Assembly (NCBI GenBank): GCA_028284675.1
Contig: JANQRI010000011.1
Location: 172,586-236,585 of the forward strand
DNA from: Gammaproteobacteria bacterium
GTDB lineage: Bacteria > Pseudomonadota > Gammaproteobacteria > HTCC5015
Length of the DNA: 64,000 nt
Direction of reading: 5' to 3'
Shown here: piece after piece, positions 35,705 to 45,035 of the stretch
Position numbering within the stretch: position 1 is the first letter of the stretch
Layout: each line of letters begins with the position of its first letter
Position numbers and translations under genes: made by a program
Notes under the pieces: model-generated
Database searches by the model: none
Told to the model about the DNA's origin: nothing
What the model saw: only the letters and a program-made list of their open reading frames with translations

Positions 35705-36300
35705 TGGGTTGGTTAAGCTGGTTACCGGGTATATTCAAAGGCGGTAAAGATATCGCCGAAGTATTTAAACCGAATGCGGAAAAAAAATCCGTAAGAGACC
35801 ATCAGGAAAGAATGGCTGATATGGGCCTGGATTCATCGGTATTGCAGCAATTCGCCGCGGAATTTCATGAGCGCAAGAACAGAACATGGTGGGACTCGGT
35901 GGTTGACGGTTTAAATCGTTTGCCCAGACCGTTACTGACTTTTGCGGTGCTGAGCTTTTTTGTGATAGCGCCTTTTTGGCCGGAGCGATTCGCTGAAATA
36001 TCACAAGCCTATGCCAATATGCCGCCAGGTTATTGGGGATTACTCAGTGTGATTGTTGGGTTTTATTTTGGCGGACGTATGCAGCTTAAAGGCCACGATA
36101 TGGCGATGAAAGGTGCTGCGGTGCAGGCAGCCAAAGAACTGGTTTCCAAGCGCAAGGAGTTTCGTGAGCTTGTGGATGATGATGACAGCACCGAAGACAA
36201 GCAATATCGGGCGGCAGTTTCCGATGGCCATAAGCCGATTGAAAATGAAGTGGTTACCAAATGGAAAAAGAGCCGAGGGCATCATCCGCGGCGCAGATAA
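35704..36300 (+). CDS. Holin of the 3TM (gene-transfer-release) type
   Basis: 198 residues. An amphipathic aromatic N-terminus (GWLSWLPGIF), then about 60 charged residues, two clear membrane helices at about 76-92 (PLLTFAVLSFFVIAPFW) and 109-125 (GYWGLLSVIVGFYFGG), and a long charged C-terminus. The WWD...RLPRPLLT and GFYFGGR blocks are typical of the GTA/3TM holin family. Overlap TAATG with the GH108 gene makes a two-gene muramidase-holin unit. No phage structural, replication or integrase genes are nearby, so this is not simply a prophage end. A perfect terminator follows. Confidence 0.85.
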   Translation: MGWLSWLPGIFKGGKDIAEVFKPNAEKKSVRDHQERMADMGLDSSVLQQFAAEFHERKNRTWWDSVVDGLNRLPRPLLTFAVLSFFVIAPFWPERFAEISQAYANMPPGYWGLLSVIVGFYFGGRMQLKGHDMAMKGAAVQAAKELVSKRKEFRELVDDDDSTEDKQYRAAVSDGHKPIENEVVTKWKKSRGHHPRRR

Positions 36301-36336
36301 TAAGCTGTCTCTAATAGCAGCAATATAGTTTCAGTG

Positions 36337-36366
36337 ACGGGCACTTATACAAGTGCCCGTTTTTTT
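36337..36366 (+). terminator. Rho-independent terminator after the holin
   Basis: Perfect 10-base stem ACGGGCACTT (36337-36346) / AAGTGCCCGT (36351-36360) with loop ATAC, followed by six further Ts. It closes the muramidase-holin unit and separates it from the fatty-acid genes. Confidence 0.92.
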
Positions 36367-36469
36367 GCCGGATTTATCAGTATATCGTCAGTTTACGGTG
36401 ATCTGACGGGTCTCAATATCGTTGTTTTTATGGCACAATCAGGGTCGCATTAACTTCCAAGGAGCGTAA

Positions 36470-37291
36470 GTGGCCACGATGCGACAGTCAATGGAATTGA
36501 ACCTACATCAGGGTGTACTCAATATTACATTATCGGGACCCGGGAAAGGCAACGCGATGGGGCCGGAGTTTTGGGCTGAAATGCCGCAGGTTATTGAGGA
36601 AGCCGATCAAAACGATGAAATCAAAGTCATCGTTATTAAAGGTAAAGGCGATCACTTTTCATACGGGCTGGACCTGAAAGCGATGTTGCCGCAGCTGGGT
36701 GCGCAGCTGCAGGGTGAATTAAGGGCTGATAAACGCGATGCACTGATGCGCACAATTCATCAAATGCAAAAGGCGTTTCTTAATATATACATTTGCAGAA
36801 AACCGGTCATTGCGGCAATACACGGTTGGTGTATCGGTGGGGCGATGAGTTTAATTGCGGCTTCTGATATTCGAATTTGTTCCGCAGCCGCCCGCTTTAG
36901 TGTCCGTGAAATTAAATTGGCCATTACCTGTGATTTGGGTGCGTTGCAGTGGCTGCCCCGAATTATCGGTGAAGGTCATACACGGGAACTGGCATTGACC
37001 GGTAAGGATATTGATGCAGCCGAGGCTTTACGTATTGGGCTGATCAATCAGGTTTATCCGGATCAGGCAGAGTTAACGGCTGCAGCCGATATGCTGGCCA
37101 ATGAAATTGCCGGTAACTCTGCTGTTGTGGTGCAGGGCTTAAAGCAGGTCATGAACTATTCCGCTGATAAGTCCGTGGAAGATGGGTTGCAATATGTTGC
37201 AACCTGGAATGCTGCATTTCTGCAGTCGAATGATTTATTGGAGTCATTTGCGGCGATCAGTGCAGGGCAAAAACCTGACTTTAATCGTTAA
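36470..37291 (+). CDS. Delta3,5-delta2,4-dienoyl-CoA isomerase-type crotonase
   Basis: 273 residues of the crotonase fold, probably acting in beta-oxidation of unsaturated fatty acids with odd-position double bonds. The oxyanion-hole region is GDHFSYGLDLKAM near 60-75 and GWCIGGAMSLIAASDIRIC near 118-137. Three acidic residues that mark mammalian ECH1 have counterparts: Asp in AASDIRIC, Glu in FSVREIKLA and Asp in ITCDLGALQWLPRIIG. This favours dienoyl-CoA isomerase over enoyl-CoA hydratase. Start GTG 36470 has AAGGAG 8 bases upstream. It is 7 bases from fadH, whose product acts in the same pathway. Confidence 0.88.
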   Translation: MATMRQSMELNLHQGVLNITLSGPGKGNAMGPEFWAEMPQVIEEADQNDEIKVIVIKGKGDHFSYGLDLKAMLPQLGAQLQGELRADKRDALMRTIHQMQKAFLNIYICRKPVIAAIHGWCIGGAMSLIAASDIRICSAAARFSVREIKLAITCDLGALQWLPRIIGEGHTRELALTGKDIDAAEALRIGLINQVYPDQAELTAAADMLANEIAGNSAVVVQGLKQVMNYSADKSVEDGLQYVATWNAAFLQSNDLLESFAAISAGQKPDFNR

Positions 37292-37298
37292 GCATTAG

Positions 37299-39329
37299 AT
37301 GGGTCATCCGTATCCACATCTGTTTACCCCGCTGGACCTGGGTTTTGTCACCCTTAAAAACCGTGCAGTTATGGGGTCAATGCATACCGGTCTGGAAGAA
37401 ATGCGCAATGGGTTTGAGCGTCTGGCGGTGTTTTATGCCGAGCGTGCGCGTGGTGGTGTCGGTTTGATTGTCACCGGTGGTATTGCGCCGAATATCGCAG
37501 GTTGGGCCAAGCCGTTTGCCGCTACGCTGAGTGGGAAACGACAGCTTAAAAAACATAGAAAAATCACAGATGCGGTGCATCAGGCTGATGGCAGGATTTG
37601 TATGCAGATACTGCATGCAGGGCGTTATGCATATCACCCACTGGCGGTTGCACCGTCGAAACGTAAGTCGCCTATCAGTCCTTTTGTCCCGCGTGCGCTT
37701 TCTAGTAGGGGTGTAGAAAAAACGATTCGCGATTTTGTTAACTGCGCAGCTTTGGCGCAGCAGGCGGGTTATGACGGTGTGGAGGTCATGGGCTCCGAGG
37801 GTTACCTGATTAATCAGTTTATTGCCGCACACACAAATCATCGTACTGATCGTTGGGGTGGTTCTTATGCGAACCGTATTCGCCTGCCGGTTGAGATTGT
37901 ACGCAGAGTCAGAGAAAAAACCGGAAGTGATTTTATTGTTATATACCGTTTATCCATGCTGGACCTGGTTGAGCAGGGCAGTAACTGGGATGAAGTGATT
38001 GAGTTGGCAAAAAGAATACAGGACGCCGGCGCGACTATTATTAATACCGGTATCGGTTGGCATGAGGCAAGGATACCAACGATCGCAACCATGGTGCCGC
38101 GTGGTGCATTCAGTTGGGTTACAAAAAAGCTTAAACCGGAAATCGATATCCCGTTAATTGCTTCCAATCGTATTAATATGCCGGATACTGCGGAAAACAT
38201 TCTCGCTGCCGGTGATGCGGATATGGTATCTATGGCGCGGCCTTTTCTCGCAGACCCGGATTTTATGCGTAAAGCCATCGATGACAGGGCGGAAGAAATA
38301 AATACCTGCATCGCCTGTAATCAGGCCTGTCTTGATCATGTGTTTGAGAGTAAACAGGCTTCCTGCCTGGTAAACCCGCGTGCCTGTATGGAAACAGAGC
38401 TGAATTATAATCCGGCAGATAAAAAGAAAAATATAGCGGTTGTTGGCGCCGGACCGGCGGGCCTTGCGTTTGCGACGGTTGCCGCCTCGCGCGGTCACCG
38501 GGTCAGACTGTTTGAAGCCGAAGCGGAGATTGGTGGCCAGTTTAATATGGCAAAACGCATACCGGGCAAAGAGGAGTTTCACGAGACGCTAAGGTATTTC
38601 CGTAAGCGACTTGTGTTAACCGGCGTTGAGCTGCGACTGAATACCCGGGTCGATATGCAGCAACTCACTGAAGAGGGCTACGATGAATATGTGATCGCAA
38701 CCGGTGTTATACCGCGACGCAGTGGCATAACCGGTGAGGATCATCCAAAAGCCGTATCGTATATTGACATATTAAAAGGGCGGCGTGAGGCCGGTAAAAA
38801 AGTGGCGATTATCGGTGCCGGTGGTATCGGTTTTGATGTGGCGCATTATCTTTTGCATCCTGAGCAGGCTGCAATGAGTCCCGGGGCATTTTTACGGGCC
38901 TGGGGTATTGATCCGCAAAATACAGTGCGCGGCGGTGTGTCTGGCATTGAGCCACAATGTCAGCCCGTGGATAGAGAGATTACTTTATTGCAGCGCAGTC
39001 GCAATAAGATGGGTGCTAATCTTGGGAAAACCACCGGTTGGATACACCGCAGTTGGTTGAAAAAAAATGCGGTCAAGATGCTGGTCGGCGTACAGTATTT
39101 AAAAATAGATGATCAGGGGCTGCATATAACAGTCGATAACAACCCGGCGGTGATAAATGCAGATACAGTCGTTATTTGCGCGGGTCAGGAATCATTGAAT
39201 GAGCTGGAGAAATCACTGCAGCAGCAGGTTACTGTGCCTGTGCACCTGATTGGCGGGGCGGATCTGGCCGTTGAATTGGATGCAAAGCGAGCAATTGATC
39301 AGGGTGCAAGGCTTGCAGCAGCGATATAG
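37299..39329 (+). CDS. fadH: 2,4-dienoyl-CoA reductase (NADPH), FadH-like
   Basis: Reduces 2,4-dienoyl-CoA intermediates of unsaturated fatty-acid oxidation. 676 residues, matching E. coli FadH (672). The N-terminal Old-Yellow-Enzyme barrel (1-370) contains NRAVMGSMHTGLE, QILHAGRYAYHP and the catalytic region GVEVMGSEGYLINQFIAAHTNHRTD. The 4Fe-4S cysteines are in CIACNQACLDHVFES and SCLVNPRAC near 335-365. The C-terminal half has two dinucleotide folds, VVGAGPAGLAFA (FAD) and AIIGAGGIGFDVA (NADPH). Coupled to the dienoyl-CoA isomerase gene upstream. Confidence 0.94.
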   Translation: MGHPYPHLFTPLDLGFVTLKNRAVMGSMHTGLEEMRNGFERLAVFYAERARGGVGLIVTGGIAPNIAGWAKPFAATLSGKRQLKKHRKITDAVHQADGRICMQILHAGRYAYHPLAVAPSKRKSPISPFVPRALSSRGVEKTIRDFVNCAALAQQAGYDGVEVMGSEGYLINQFIAAHTNHRTDRWGGSYANRIRLPVEIVRRVREKTGSDFIVIYRLSMLDLVEQGSNWDEVIELAKRIQDAGATIINTGIGWHEARIPTIATMVPRGAFSWVTKKLKPEIDIPLIASNRINMPDTAENILAAGDADMVSMARPFLADPDFMRKAIDDRAEEINTCIACNQACLDHVFESKQASCLVNPRACMETELNYNPADKKKNIAVVGAGPAGLAFATVAASRGHRVRLFEAEAEIGGQFNMAKRIPGKEEFHETLRYFRKRLVLTGVELRLNTRVDMQQLTEEGYDEYVIATGVIPRRSGITGEDHPKAVSYIDILKGRREAGKKVAIIGAGGIGFDVAHYLLHPEQAAMSPGAFLRAWGIDPQNTVRGGVSGIEPQCQPVDREITLLQRSRNKMGANLGKTTGWIHRSWLKKNAVKMLVGVQYLKIDDQGLHITVDNNPAVINADTVVICAGQESLNELEKSLQQQVTVPVHLIGGADLAVELDAKRAIDQGARLAAAI

Positions 39330-39711
39330 TGAAGCCTGCACGTGCGATAAACATCGCGCTGTTGTTAAATATACAACAGCTGTTCGGTAAATTTGTTAAC
39401 CCGGCATAAGACGGTTAACCTTGGGCTTGTTAACAGGCCCTAACATAATTGACGTAAATGGATTTGCACATGATTTTTTGCCAGGGAGTCGGTATATCCT
39501 GCAATTTTCAAGCGCTTATCCCAATAATATTTGCCGCATGCGATGCACTTTATTGTGAACTATGTCTGCGGTTGGACAAAAGGTTCTTTTATTGTATGTA
39601 AGAACACTTATATAATCCAGCTGCACTGGCTTGGTTCAGTGCTTGGGTCAGAAGTGATAACCGGCTCCCGGTAATACCGGTAGTCGGCGGAAAATATAAG
39701 AATAAGCCGCG
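39330..39711 (+). other. Intergenic region upstream of the diguanylate cyclase gene
   Basis: 382 bases without a supported gene. It contains the inverted repeat CTGTTGT-N7-ACAACAG at 39359-39379 and three GTTAAC words within the next 70 bases. No T-run follows the hairpin, so it is not a clear terminator of fadH. No RNA gene is recognised. Confidence 0.45.
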
Positions 39712-40986
39712 ATGAGAAACTTACTAATCGTCGAAGACAATAGAATTTCAGGCACCATGATCAGCAAGAAAGTGCTGGGTGCACTGGATCTGAATATTTG
39801 CTGGGCACGCAGTTTGAAAGAAGCTGTGTCAATACTCGGCAAATATCAGAATAATTTCTTTGCCGCATTACTCGATTATACCTTGCCCGATTCGTCTCAG
39901 GGCGAGATTGTTGACGAAGTTTTGTCCCGAAACATACCTTCAATTGTTTTTACGGGAAATGTCACTGAAGATGCGCGCAGAGAGCTCTGGCGTAAAGGTA
40001 TCGTTGATTATGTGGTTAAGGATGACAAGCAGAGCCTTGAGTATTTGATATTTTTATTGTCACGCCTTGAAAAAAACAGTGAGACCAAAGTATTGGTTGT
40101 AGATGATTCCAAGTTTTTCCGGCGCACGATTTGTCGTTTGCTGGAAATACAAAAGTATCGTGTGCTGGAGGCTGAAAACGGTGCGCATGCTTTGAGAGTC
40201 ATTCGGAAGAATCCGGATACCAAGCTTGTTATTACCGATTACTCAATGCCTGAAATGGATGGTTTTAACCTGACCAAAAGGCTGCGCAGAAAGTATGGCC
40301 GGGATGGTATAGCGATACTCGGAGTAACAGTTGACCAGAATAAAACCATGGGGGCGAGGTTTATTAAAGTCGGTGCGAATGATTTTATCGAGAAAGAAAG
40401 GTTTATTGTCGAGGAGTTCTACTGCCGGGTAACCCAGAGCCTGCAAAATCTTGAGTATATTCAGATGACGCGGGATCTGGCAACCAAGGATTATTTGACC
40501 GGGCTTTACAACCGCCGTTATTTTTACGAGGTTGCGGAAAAACTATATGCCAGTGCCCGGCGCAATAAAATTGATATCGCCTGTGCAATGATTGATATCG
40601 ATCAGTTTAAAAATATTAACGATAGCCACGGGCATGAGGTGGGCGACAAAGCCTTACAGCATATTTCGAAGATATTGCTGAGTCATTTGCAGCGTACGAC
40701 CGACCTGATCGCCCGTATGGGCGGTGAAGAATTCTGTATTATGACAAATGATATCAGCGCCGAAGATTCAGTTCGTTTTTTTCAAGGTTTGTGTCAGGCC
40801 ATTGAGGCACGGTCATTTGAATTCGGTGGAGGTCACCGGCTCAAAATCACTATCAGTATCGGGATATCAACCGAACTGGGAAGCGGCCTGGATGATATGT
40901 TGCGGCGTGCGGACAGGCTGTTATATCAGGCAAAGGCAAGAGGGCGGAATCAGGTGGTCTCGGATAGGCTTCCCCAAAACAAATAA
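39712..40986 (+). CDS. REC-REC-GGDEF diguanylate cyclase response regulator
   Basis: 424 residues. Probably makes cyclic di-GMP when phosphorylated. Receiver 1 at about 1-118 (VEDNRISG, Asp in LLDYTLPD), receiver 2 at about 124-240 (VVDDSKFFRR, Asp in VITDYSMPEMDG). GGDEF domain at about 255-420 with KDYLTGLYNRRYF, the DIDQFKNINDSHGHEVGD motif and the active site RMGGEEF. The I-site RTTD lies five residues before it, so product inhibition is expected. The architecture is that of PleD. No histidine kinase is adjacent. Confidence 0.93.
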   Translation: MRNLLIVEDNRISGTMISKKVLGALDLNICWARSLKEAVSILGKYQNNFFAALLDYTLPDSSQGEIVDEVLSRNIPSIVFTGNVTEDARRELWRKGIVDYVVKDDKQSLEYLIFLLSRLEKNSETKVLVVDDSKFFRRTICRLLEIQKYRVLEAENGAHALRVIRKNPDTKLVITDYSMPEMDGFNLTKRLRRKYGRDGIAILGVTVDQNKTMGARFIKVGANDFIEKERFIVEEFYCRVTQSLQNLEYIQMTRDLATKDYLTGLYNRRYFYEVAEKLYASARRNKIDIACAMIDIDQFKNINDSHGHEVGDKALQHISKILLSHLQRTTDLIARMGGEEFCIMTNDISAEDSVRFFQGLCQAIEARSFEFGGGHRLKITISIGISTELGSGLDDMLRRADRLLYQAKARGRNQVVSDRLPQNK

Positions 40987-41026
40987 TTAACTATTTTGTT
41001 GAATTAGAAAGTGCCCCGATATAACA

Positions 41027-41044
41027 TTCAACCTCATGGTTGAA
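41027..41044 (+). promoter_or_regulatory. Palindrome over the start codon of the ArsR-type gene
   Basis: TTCAACC-TCAT-GGTTGAA: perfect 7-base arms; the ATG at 41036 lies in the loop and right arm. A TATAAC at 41020-41025 would place transcription start within a few bases of this ATG, implying a leaderless message. Possible autoregulatory site or start-codon hairpin. Confidence 0.4.
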
Positions 41045-41431
41045 CAAAATAATGAGCTATTAGACCGGGCTTTTATGGCGCTGGCGGACAGCACGCGGCG
41101 GAGCATTATTATGATGTTGGCCGGTAAGAAACGAATGCGGGTCACCGAGCTGGCGGCTCCTTTTAGTATTTCACTCGCGGCGACCTCCAAGCATATTAAA
41201 GTGCTGGAGCAGGCTGGCCTGATCAGCCGCGTTCAAAGCGGGCGCGATCATTATCTTGAGCTTAATATAGAGCGCCTTCGCTCAATAAAGGATTGGCTCG
41301 CAATATATGAAAAATTCTGGGTAGAGCGATTTTCAACTCAGGAAGAGTTTTTCGCTGATGAACAGGTTGCCGGAAAGCCGGTCAAGCCGCGCTTGAAGCG
41401 CTTGGCTATCGCTAAAGATTGCGCTTCCTGA
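41036..41431 (+). CDS. ArsR-family winged-helix transcription regulator
   Basis: 131 residues. Starts with LDRAFMALADSTRRSIIMML, then the helix-turn-helix VTELAAPFSISLAATSKHIKVLEQAGLI, the arrangement of ArsR/SmtB-like repressors of the type usually paired with an SRPBCC (AHSA1) gene. No metal-binding CVC motif is seen, so metal sensing is unlikely. The usual SRPBCC partner does not follow; the next gene is a secreted propeller-like protein 29 bases on. The last 35 residues are a basic extension. There is no Shine-Dalgarno, in keeping with a leaderless transcript. Confidence 0.88.
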   Translation: MVEQNNELLDRAFMALADSTRRSIIMMLAGKKRMRVTELAAPFSISLAATSKHIKVLEQAGLISRVQSGRDHYLELNIERLRSIKDWLAIYEKFWVERFSTQEEFFADEQVAGKPVKPRLKRLAIAKDCAS

Positions 41432-41460
41432 TAGCGTCATTTTAGATACAAGGAATAAGT

Positions 41461-42321
41461 ATGCTGCAAGTTGTTCTGAGAGCCTGGTTTTTTATCGCAG
41501 TTTTATGTCCAGTAGCCGGGCTGCATGCTGCATCCGCTTTTAGCGACCCTGAAAGAGTCGATATCCGTGGGTACCAGGATGATGCGATGGAACCGTTCAT
41601 TACATCAAACGGGCGCTATCTGCTTTTTAATAATTCGAATGATCCTTCGGTGGATACCAATCTGCACTACGCTGAGCGGATAGACGGCATCACTTTTGAA
41701 TATAAAGGTGAGCTTCGTGGTGTAAATACACCGGCATTGGAAGGTGTGCCCACGATGGATGGCTATGGTAATTTCTATTTTGTATCTCCCCGAAGCTATG
41801 GTGCGACTTTATCCACCATTTATCAGGCAAGATTTTCCGATGGTGATATTTCGGGTGTTGTATTGGTCTCGGGTATTTCAAAGCAGAAACCCGGTATCGT
41901 GAATTTCGATGTTGAAGTCAGCCCCGATGGGCAATATCTGTATTTTGTTGACAGTCGTTTTGGAAAAGAAGGTGGACCTAAAACAGCCGGTCTGGTGGTC
42001 GCAAAACGTAAAGGCTTGGGTTTTGCCAGGGTAAAAGACAGTGACAAAATATTTAAGCGTATTAATACCTGGGCGCTGGAATATGCGCCTAGCATTTCAG
42101 CGGATGGGCGTGAGCTTTTTTTTACACGTTTTGACCGTAAAAACCCTCCGGCGATTTACCGTGCTGTACGTGAAAGTATCGGCGCGGTGTTTACAGAGCC
42201 GTCAAAAGTTATGTCGATAGAAGGCTTTGTCGAGGCGCCAAGTTTATCGTTGGATGGGCGTGCATTGTATTACCATAAAAAAGTAAACGATAAATTCAGA
42301 ATTTATCGGGTTACGCGATAA
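41461..42321 (+). CDS. Secreted WD40/PD40 beta-propeller-like protein
   Basis: 286 residues with a signal peptide (cleavage near LHAASA, about 25). The mature part shows repeated TolB-like PD40 blades: MEPFITSNGRYLLFNN, VEVSPDGQYLYFVDSR, APSISADGRELFFTR and APSLSLDGRALYYHK, each of the S-x-DGR-x-L-(Y/F)-F type. Blade count is about five, on the small side for a propeller. Function unknown; such proteins often bind partners in the periplasm. Probably co-transcribed with the ArsR-type regulator. Confidence 0.8.
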   Translation: MLQVVLRAWFFIAVLCPVAGLHAASAFSDPERVDIRGYQDDAMEPFITSNGRYLLFNNSNDPSVDTNLHYAERIDGITFEYKGELRGVNTPALEGVPTMDGYGNFYFVSPRSYGATLSTIYQARFSDGDISGVVLVSGISKQKPGIVNFDVEVSPDGQYLYFVDSRFGKEGGPKTAGLVVAKRKGLGFARVKDSDKIFKRINTWALEYAPSISADGRELFFTRFDRKNPPAIYRAVRESIGAVFTEPSKVMSIEGFVEAPSLSLDGRALYYHKKVNDKFRIYRVTR

Positions 42322-43632
42322 TCAGTGTCGCCTGGCAGTATCCAATTGTGAAGTCTCCGGCAGGCCCTGGCCTGCACAATGGCTGCGGCTGCCCGCCCGG
42401 GTGCCGGTAATAATATCGGCTTTTTCATTCAGGCCGCGGAGTTTTAACAATAACGGTAATAAAAGTATCAGTATTAAACCTCCAAAGACATAGGCTTCGG
42501 CGATTGATCGAATGCGTGCAACATAGCCCAGCCCGGATTGACCGATAACACCGCCGGCATTAGCAAACATGGAATCGAAAGATATCACCGATGCGCGATT
42601 TTCAGATGGCACGATATTATGTATAACCGCTTGTTTTACCGGCCCGTAAATGCCGAGAGCGGCGGTGACGAATAAATACAGTGTAACGGCCAGCCAGAAT
42701 GAATCCGTCAAACCGACGCCGACGGCTGCAACCGTTTGGATTATGCCTGCGGCGATCAACAGAGTGGTACGCTTGCCGCAAAACCGGGTGAACCAATCAA
42801 CAATGGTGTTGCCGATAATAGTTGAAGCTGCAATCAGCGCAGCAATTGTGCCGGCAACCCATACCGCATCGTAGCCCAGCAGTTGTAAAAAGTAAGGTTG
42901 CCATGCATAGAAGCCCCAGATCATAAAACCCATTTGCACAAACGAAGCCAGCATCAGTAGCCGAATAGCCGGTTGTTGCCAGCCGAGCTGAATACTGGTG
43001 CGTGTAATTTGCCGCATTTCCTCCGGTAATGCGGACAGACGTAATGTTCTGGGTTGAAAGCCGAGGTCATGCATAAGCAGAATACCGGCACCAAATACCA
43101 GCAGCAGCAAAGTACTGCGAACCAGGTAGGGTAGTTCCAGATCAATATTGCCGAGGTATCCTCCCAATAACGTGCCGATAAGCATACATGCGCCGGTTAC
43201 CATCGCGCCGCGGGCAAATACCCGGTCAAGAGAGTCATTGTAACCAACGCTTTTTAATGCATCGACCAGCCAGGCCTCCACCGCACCCGAGTAAAAAGTG
43301 AATCCCAGCCCGGTTATAACCGATACGCAGGCAAAGGCAATCATGCCGCCGTTCATACGGGCTATGCCGATGTATGCAAGCGTAGTGACCAGCAGGATCA
43401 GTACGCTTAACAAAAAAGAGAAACGCCGGCCACGTGTATCGGCAAGCACGCCGGTCGGAATTTCAAACAACACCATACCTGCGGTAAACGCGGCATTAGC
43501 GATAAATACCTCGAAAATATCCAGGCCTGCATCCAGCAAAAATAGAGTGTTGATGCCCCAGATTAATGCGGCTGCCAATGTATAGAGGCCGGCAATGGCA
43601 TAATAACTTCTAATGATTGTTTGCTGGTTCAA
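42322..43632 (-). CDS. MFS transporter
   Basis: 436 residues with about 12 membrane helices; major facilitator superfamily. The loop 2-3 motif is GVLADTRGRRFSFLLS near residue 64-79, the standard G-x-L-a-D-x-x-G-R-(K/R) signature; a related sequence IVDWFTRFCGKR is at the matching position in the second half. Substrate cannot be inferred. Its stop codon directly follows the stop of the convergent propeller gene. C-terminal 35 residues are hydrophilic. Confidence 0.88.
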   Translation of the reverse strand: MNQQTIIRSYYAIAGLYTLAAALIWGINTLFLLDAGLDIFEVFIANAAFTAGMVLFEIPTGVLADTRGRRFSFLLSVLILLVTTLAYIGIARMNGGMIAFACVSVITGLGFTFYSGAVEAWLVDALKSVGYNDSLDRVFARGAMVTGACMLIGTLLGGYLGNIDLELPYLVRSTLLLLVFGAGILLMHDLGFQPRTLRLSALPEEMRQITRTSIQLGWQQPAIRLLMLASFVQMGFMIWGFYAWQPYFLQLLGYDAVWVAGTIAALIAASTIIGNTIVDWFTRFCGKRTTLLIAAGIIQTVAAVGVGLTDSFWLAVTLYLFVTAALGIYGPVKQAVIHNIVPSENRASVISFDSMFANAGGVIGQSGLGYVARIRSIAEAYVFGGLILILLLPLLLKLRGLNEKADIITGTRAGSRSHCAGQGLPETSQLDTARRH

Positions 43633-43761
43633 AGAAGGGGGTTCCGTTGTCGGGTTTGAGGATACGCAAGGGTAGCCTGCTTAATTTCAGTTTTCAAATT
43701 CTGCAATTTCAAGTATAAGCATTATTTGTGATTGGATGAATAAATAGCTTTGTGAATTAAT

Positions 43762-44868
43762 ATGCTCCGAGCGTTTTATCTCTATATAGGTTTGTTACTG
43801 ATTGCGCTTTGTGTTTCCTGCGCGACAACTGCACCTGTCCTATATCCACAAAGTAAACCAGTCGTGGAATCATACCGTGTTGTTGAAAGTGCAACGGTAC
43901 GGATCGCAGCGGTAGGCGATATTATGCTCGGAGGCAAAGCCACACCGTTTCTGGCCAGACGAGGCTATGATTTTCCATTTGGTGATACAAGGCACTTATT
44001 AAAGGCTGCCGATATTGCGATCGGTAATCTCGAAACCGCATTGACTACAAGGGGGGAACCGCCTGTCGATAAAGAATATCTGTTTCGTAATCCACCTGAT
44101 ATTACTGCCCGGGCATTGCGGGGTGCCGGGATCGATGTGCTTAGTCTGGCAAATAATCACAGTATGGACTACGGTGTGACCGGTTTGCAGGATACGATGG
44201 CAGCGCTTGAGCGTGTGGGTATACACCATCATGGTGCCGCTATGGATGAGGAGAGCGCTCGTCGTGCGGTAAGGTTTAAGTTGTTAAACGGGCAAACCAT
44301 CGGCTGTCTTGCGTATTCAAATACTTTCCCGAAAGAATTCTGGGCTGATGTTGATAAACCCGGAGCCGCTTTCGGTCATGAGCAGCATGTACATGAGGAT
44401 GTGAGCCTGCTGGTTAAACAGGGAGTCGATGTGGTCGTTGTTTCATTTCACTGGGGGCGCGAACGTGAATCGGAATTACGGCCTTACCAGCCCTTGTTGG
44501 CATATGCGGCAATCGAAGCGGGTGCCGATCTGGTATTAGGCCATCATCCGCATATCGCACAGGCTGTTGAAAAATATAAAGAAGGCCTGATTTTATACAG
44601 CCTCGGCAATTATACCTTTGGTACATTCAGTCCATATGTTGATTTTGGTCTTGTTGCGACAGTAGAGTTCAGTGCCGGAAAATTTAAACAAGCAGAGCTC
44701 ACACCGATAAACGTAAATAATTTCCAGGTGCAACTTCAACCACAGGTATTACGGGCGGAGTCACTTGAAAAAGCTTTTAATGCATTACGGGAGTTGTCAA
44801 TGCGGCGCGGTACAGCCCTGAAGTTAAATAAAAGCAAAGGCGTGATTGAGTTGGATTTAGAGCGTTAG
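43762..44868 (+). CDS. CapA-family lipoprotein (PGA-cap metallophosphatase-like)
   Basis: 368 residues. Lipoprotein signal with lipobox LCVSC near residue 19. The rest is the PGA_cap domain related to calcineurin-like phosphatases: VGDIMLGG near 52, IGNLETALT near 89, SLANNHSMDYG near 130, FHWGRERE near 229 and LGHHPHIAQA near 258, which supply the expected Asp/Asn/His metal ligands. In Bacillus CapA takes part in poly-gamma-glutamate export, but many proteobacterial homologues occur without capB/C, as here, and have unknown roles. Confidence 0.88.
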   Translation: MLRAFYLYIGLLLIALCVSCATTAPVLYPQSKPVVESYRVVESATVRIAAVGDIMLGGKATPFLARRGYDFPFGDTRHLLKAADIAIGNLETALTTRGEPPVDKEYLFRNPPDITARALRGAGIDVLSLANNHSMDYGVTGLQDTMAALERVGIHHHGAAMDEESARRAVRFKLLNGQTIGCLAYSNTFPKEFWADVDKPGAAFGHEQHVHEDVSLLVKQGVDVVVVSFHWGRERESELRPYQPLLAYAAIEAGADLVLGHHPHIAQAVEKYKEGLILYSLGNYTFGTFSPYVDFGLVATVEFSAGKFKQAELTPINVNNFQVQLQPQVLRAESLEKAFNALRELSMRRGTALKLNKSKGVIELDLER

Positions 44869-44987
44869 AGTTTCTATGAAATTATTCTGTTTTTTAAGTG
44901 GTTTTGGTATTCCCTTAGGCGCAGCCGAGTACCACAGCTCGAACGGGATAAAAGCGAGCACTGTTCAAATCCTGTAGCGCGCCGGGG

Positions 44988-45035
44988 GGGCTTTTCTTTT
45001 GGGTACTTTTTTTGGGCTAGCAAAGAAAAGTGCCT
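44988..45035. repeat. Dispersed-repeat-like CTTTTCTTT...AAAGAAAAG element
   Basis: GGGGCTTTTCTTTTGGGTAC at 44987-45006, then a T-rich middle and CTAGCAAAGAAAAGTGCC at 45018-45034. The arms CTTTTCTTT and AAAGAAAAG are complementary. Sequences of this type recur in many gammaproteobacterial genomes, often mis-annotated as short hypothetical genes. Only one copy is in the window. Confidence 0.45.

Noticed and set aside
35165..36366. Prophage remnant
   Set aside because: Only muramidase and holin are present; no integrase, portal, tail, terminase or replication genes within the window and no attachment-site repeats were found.
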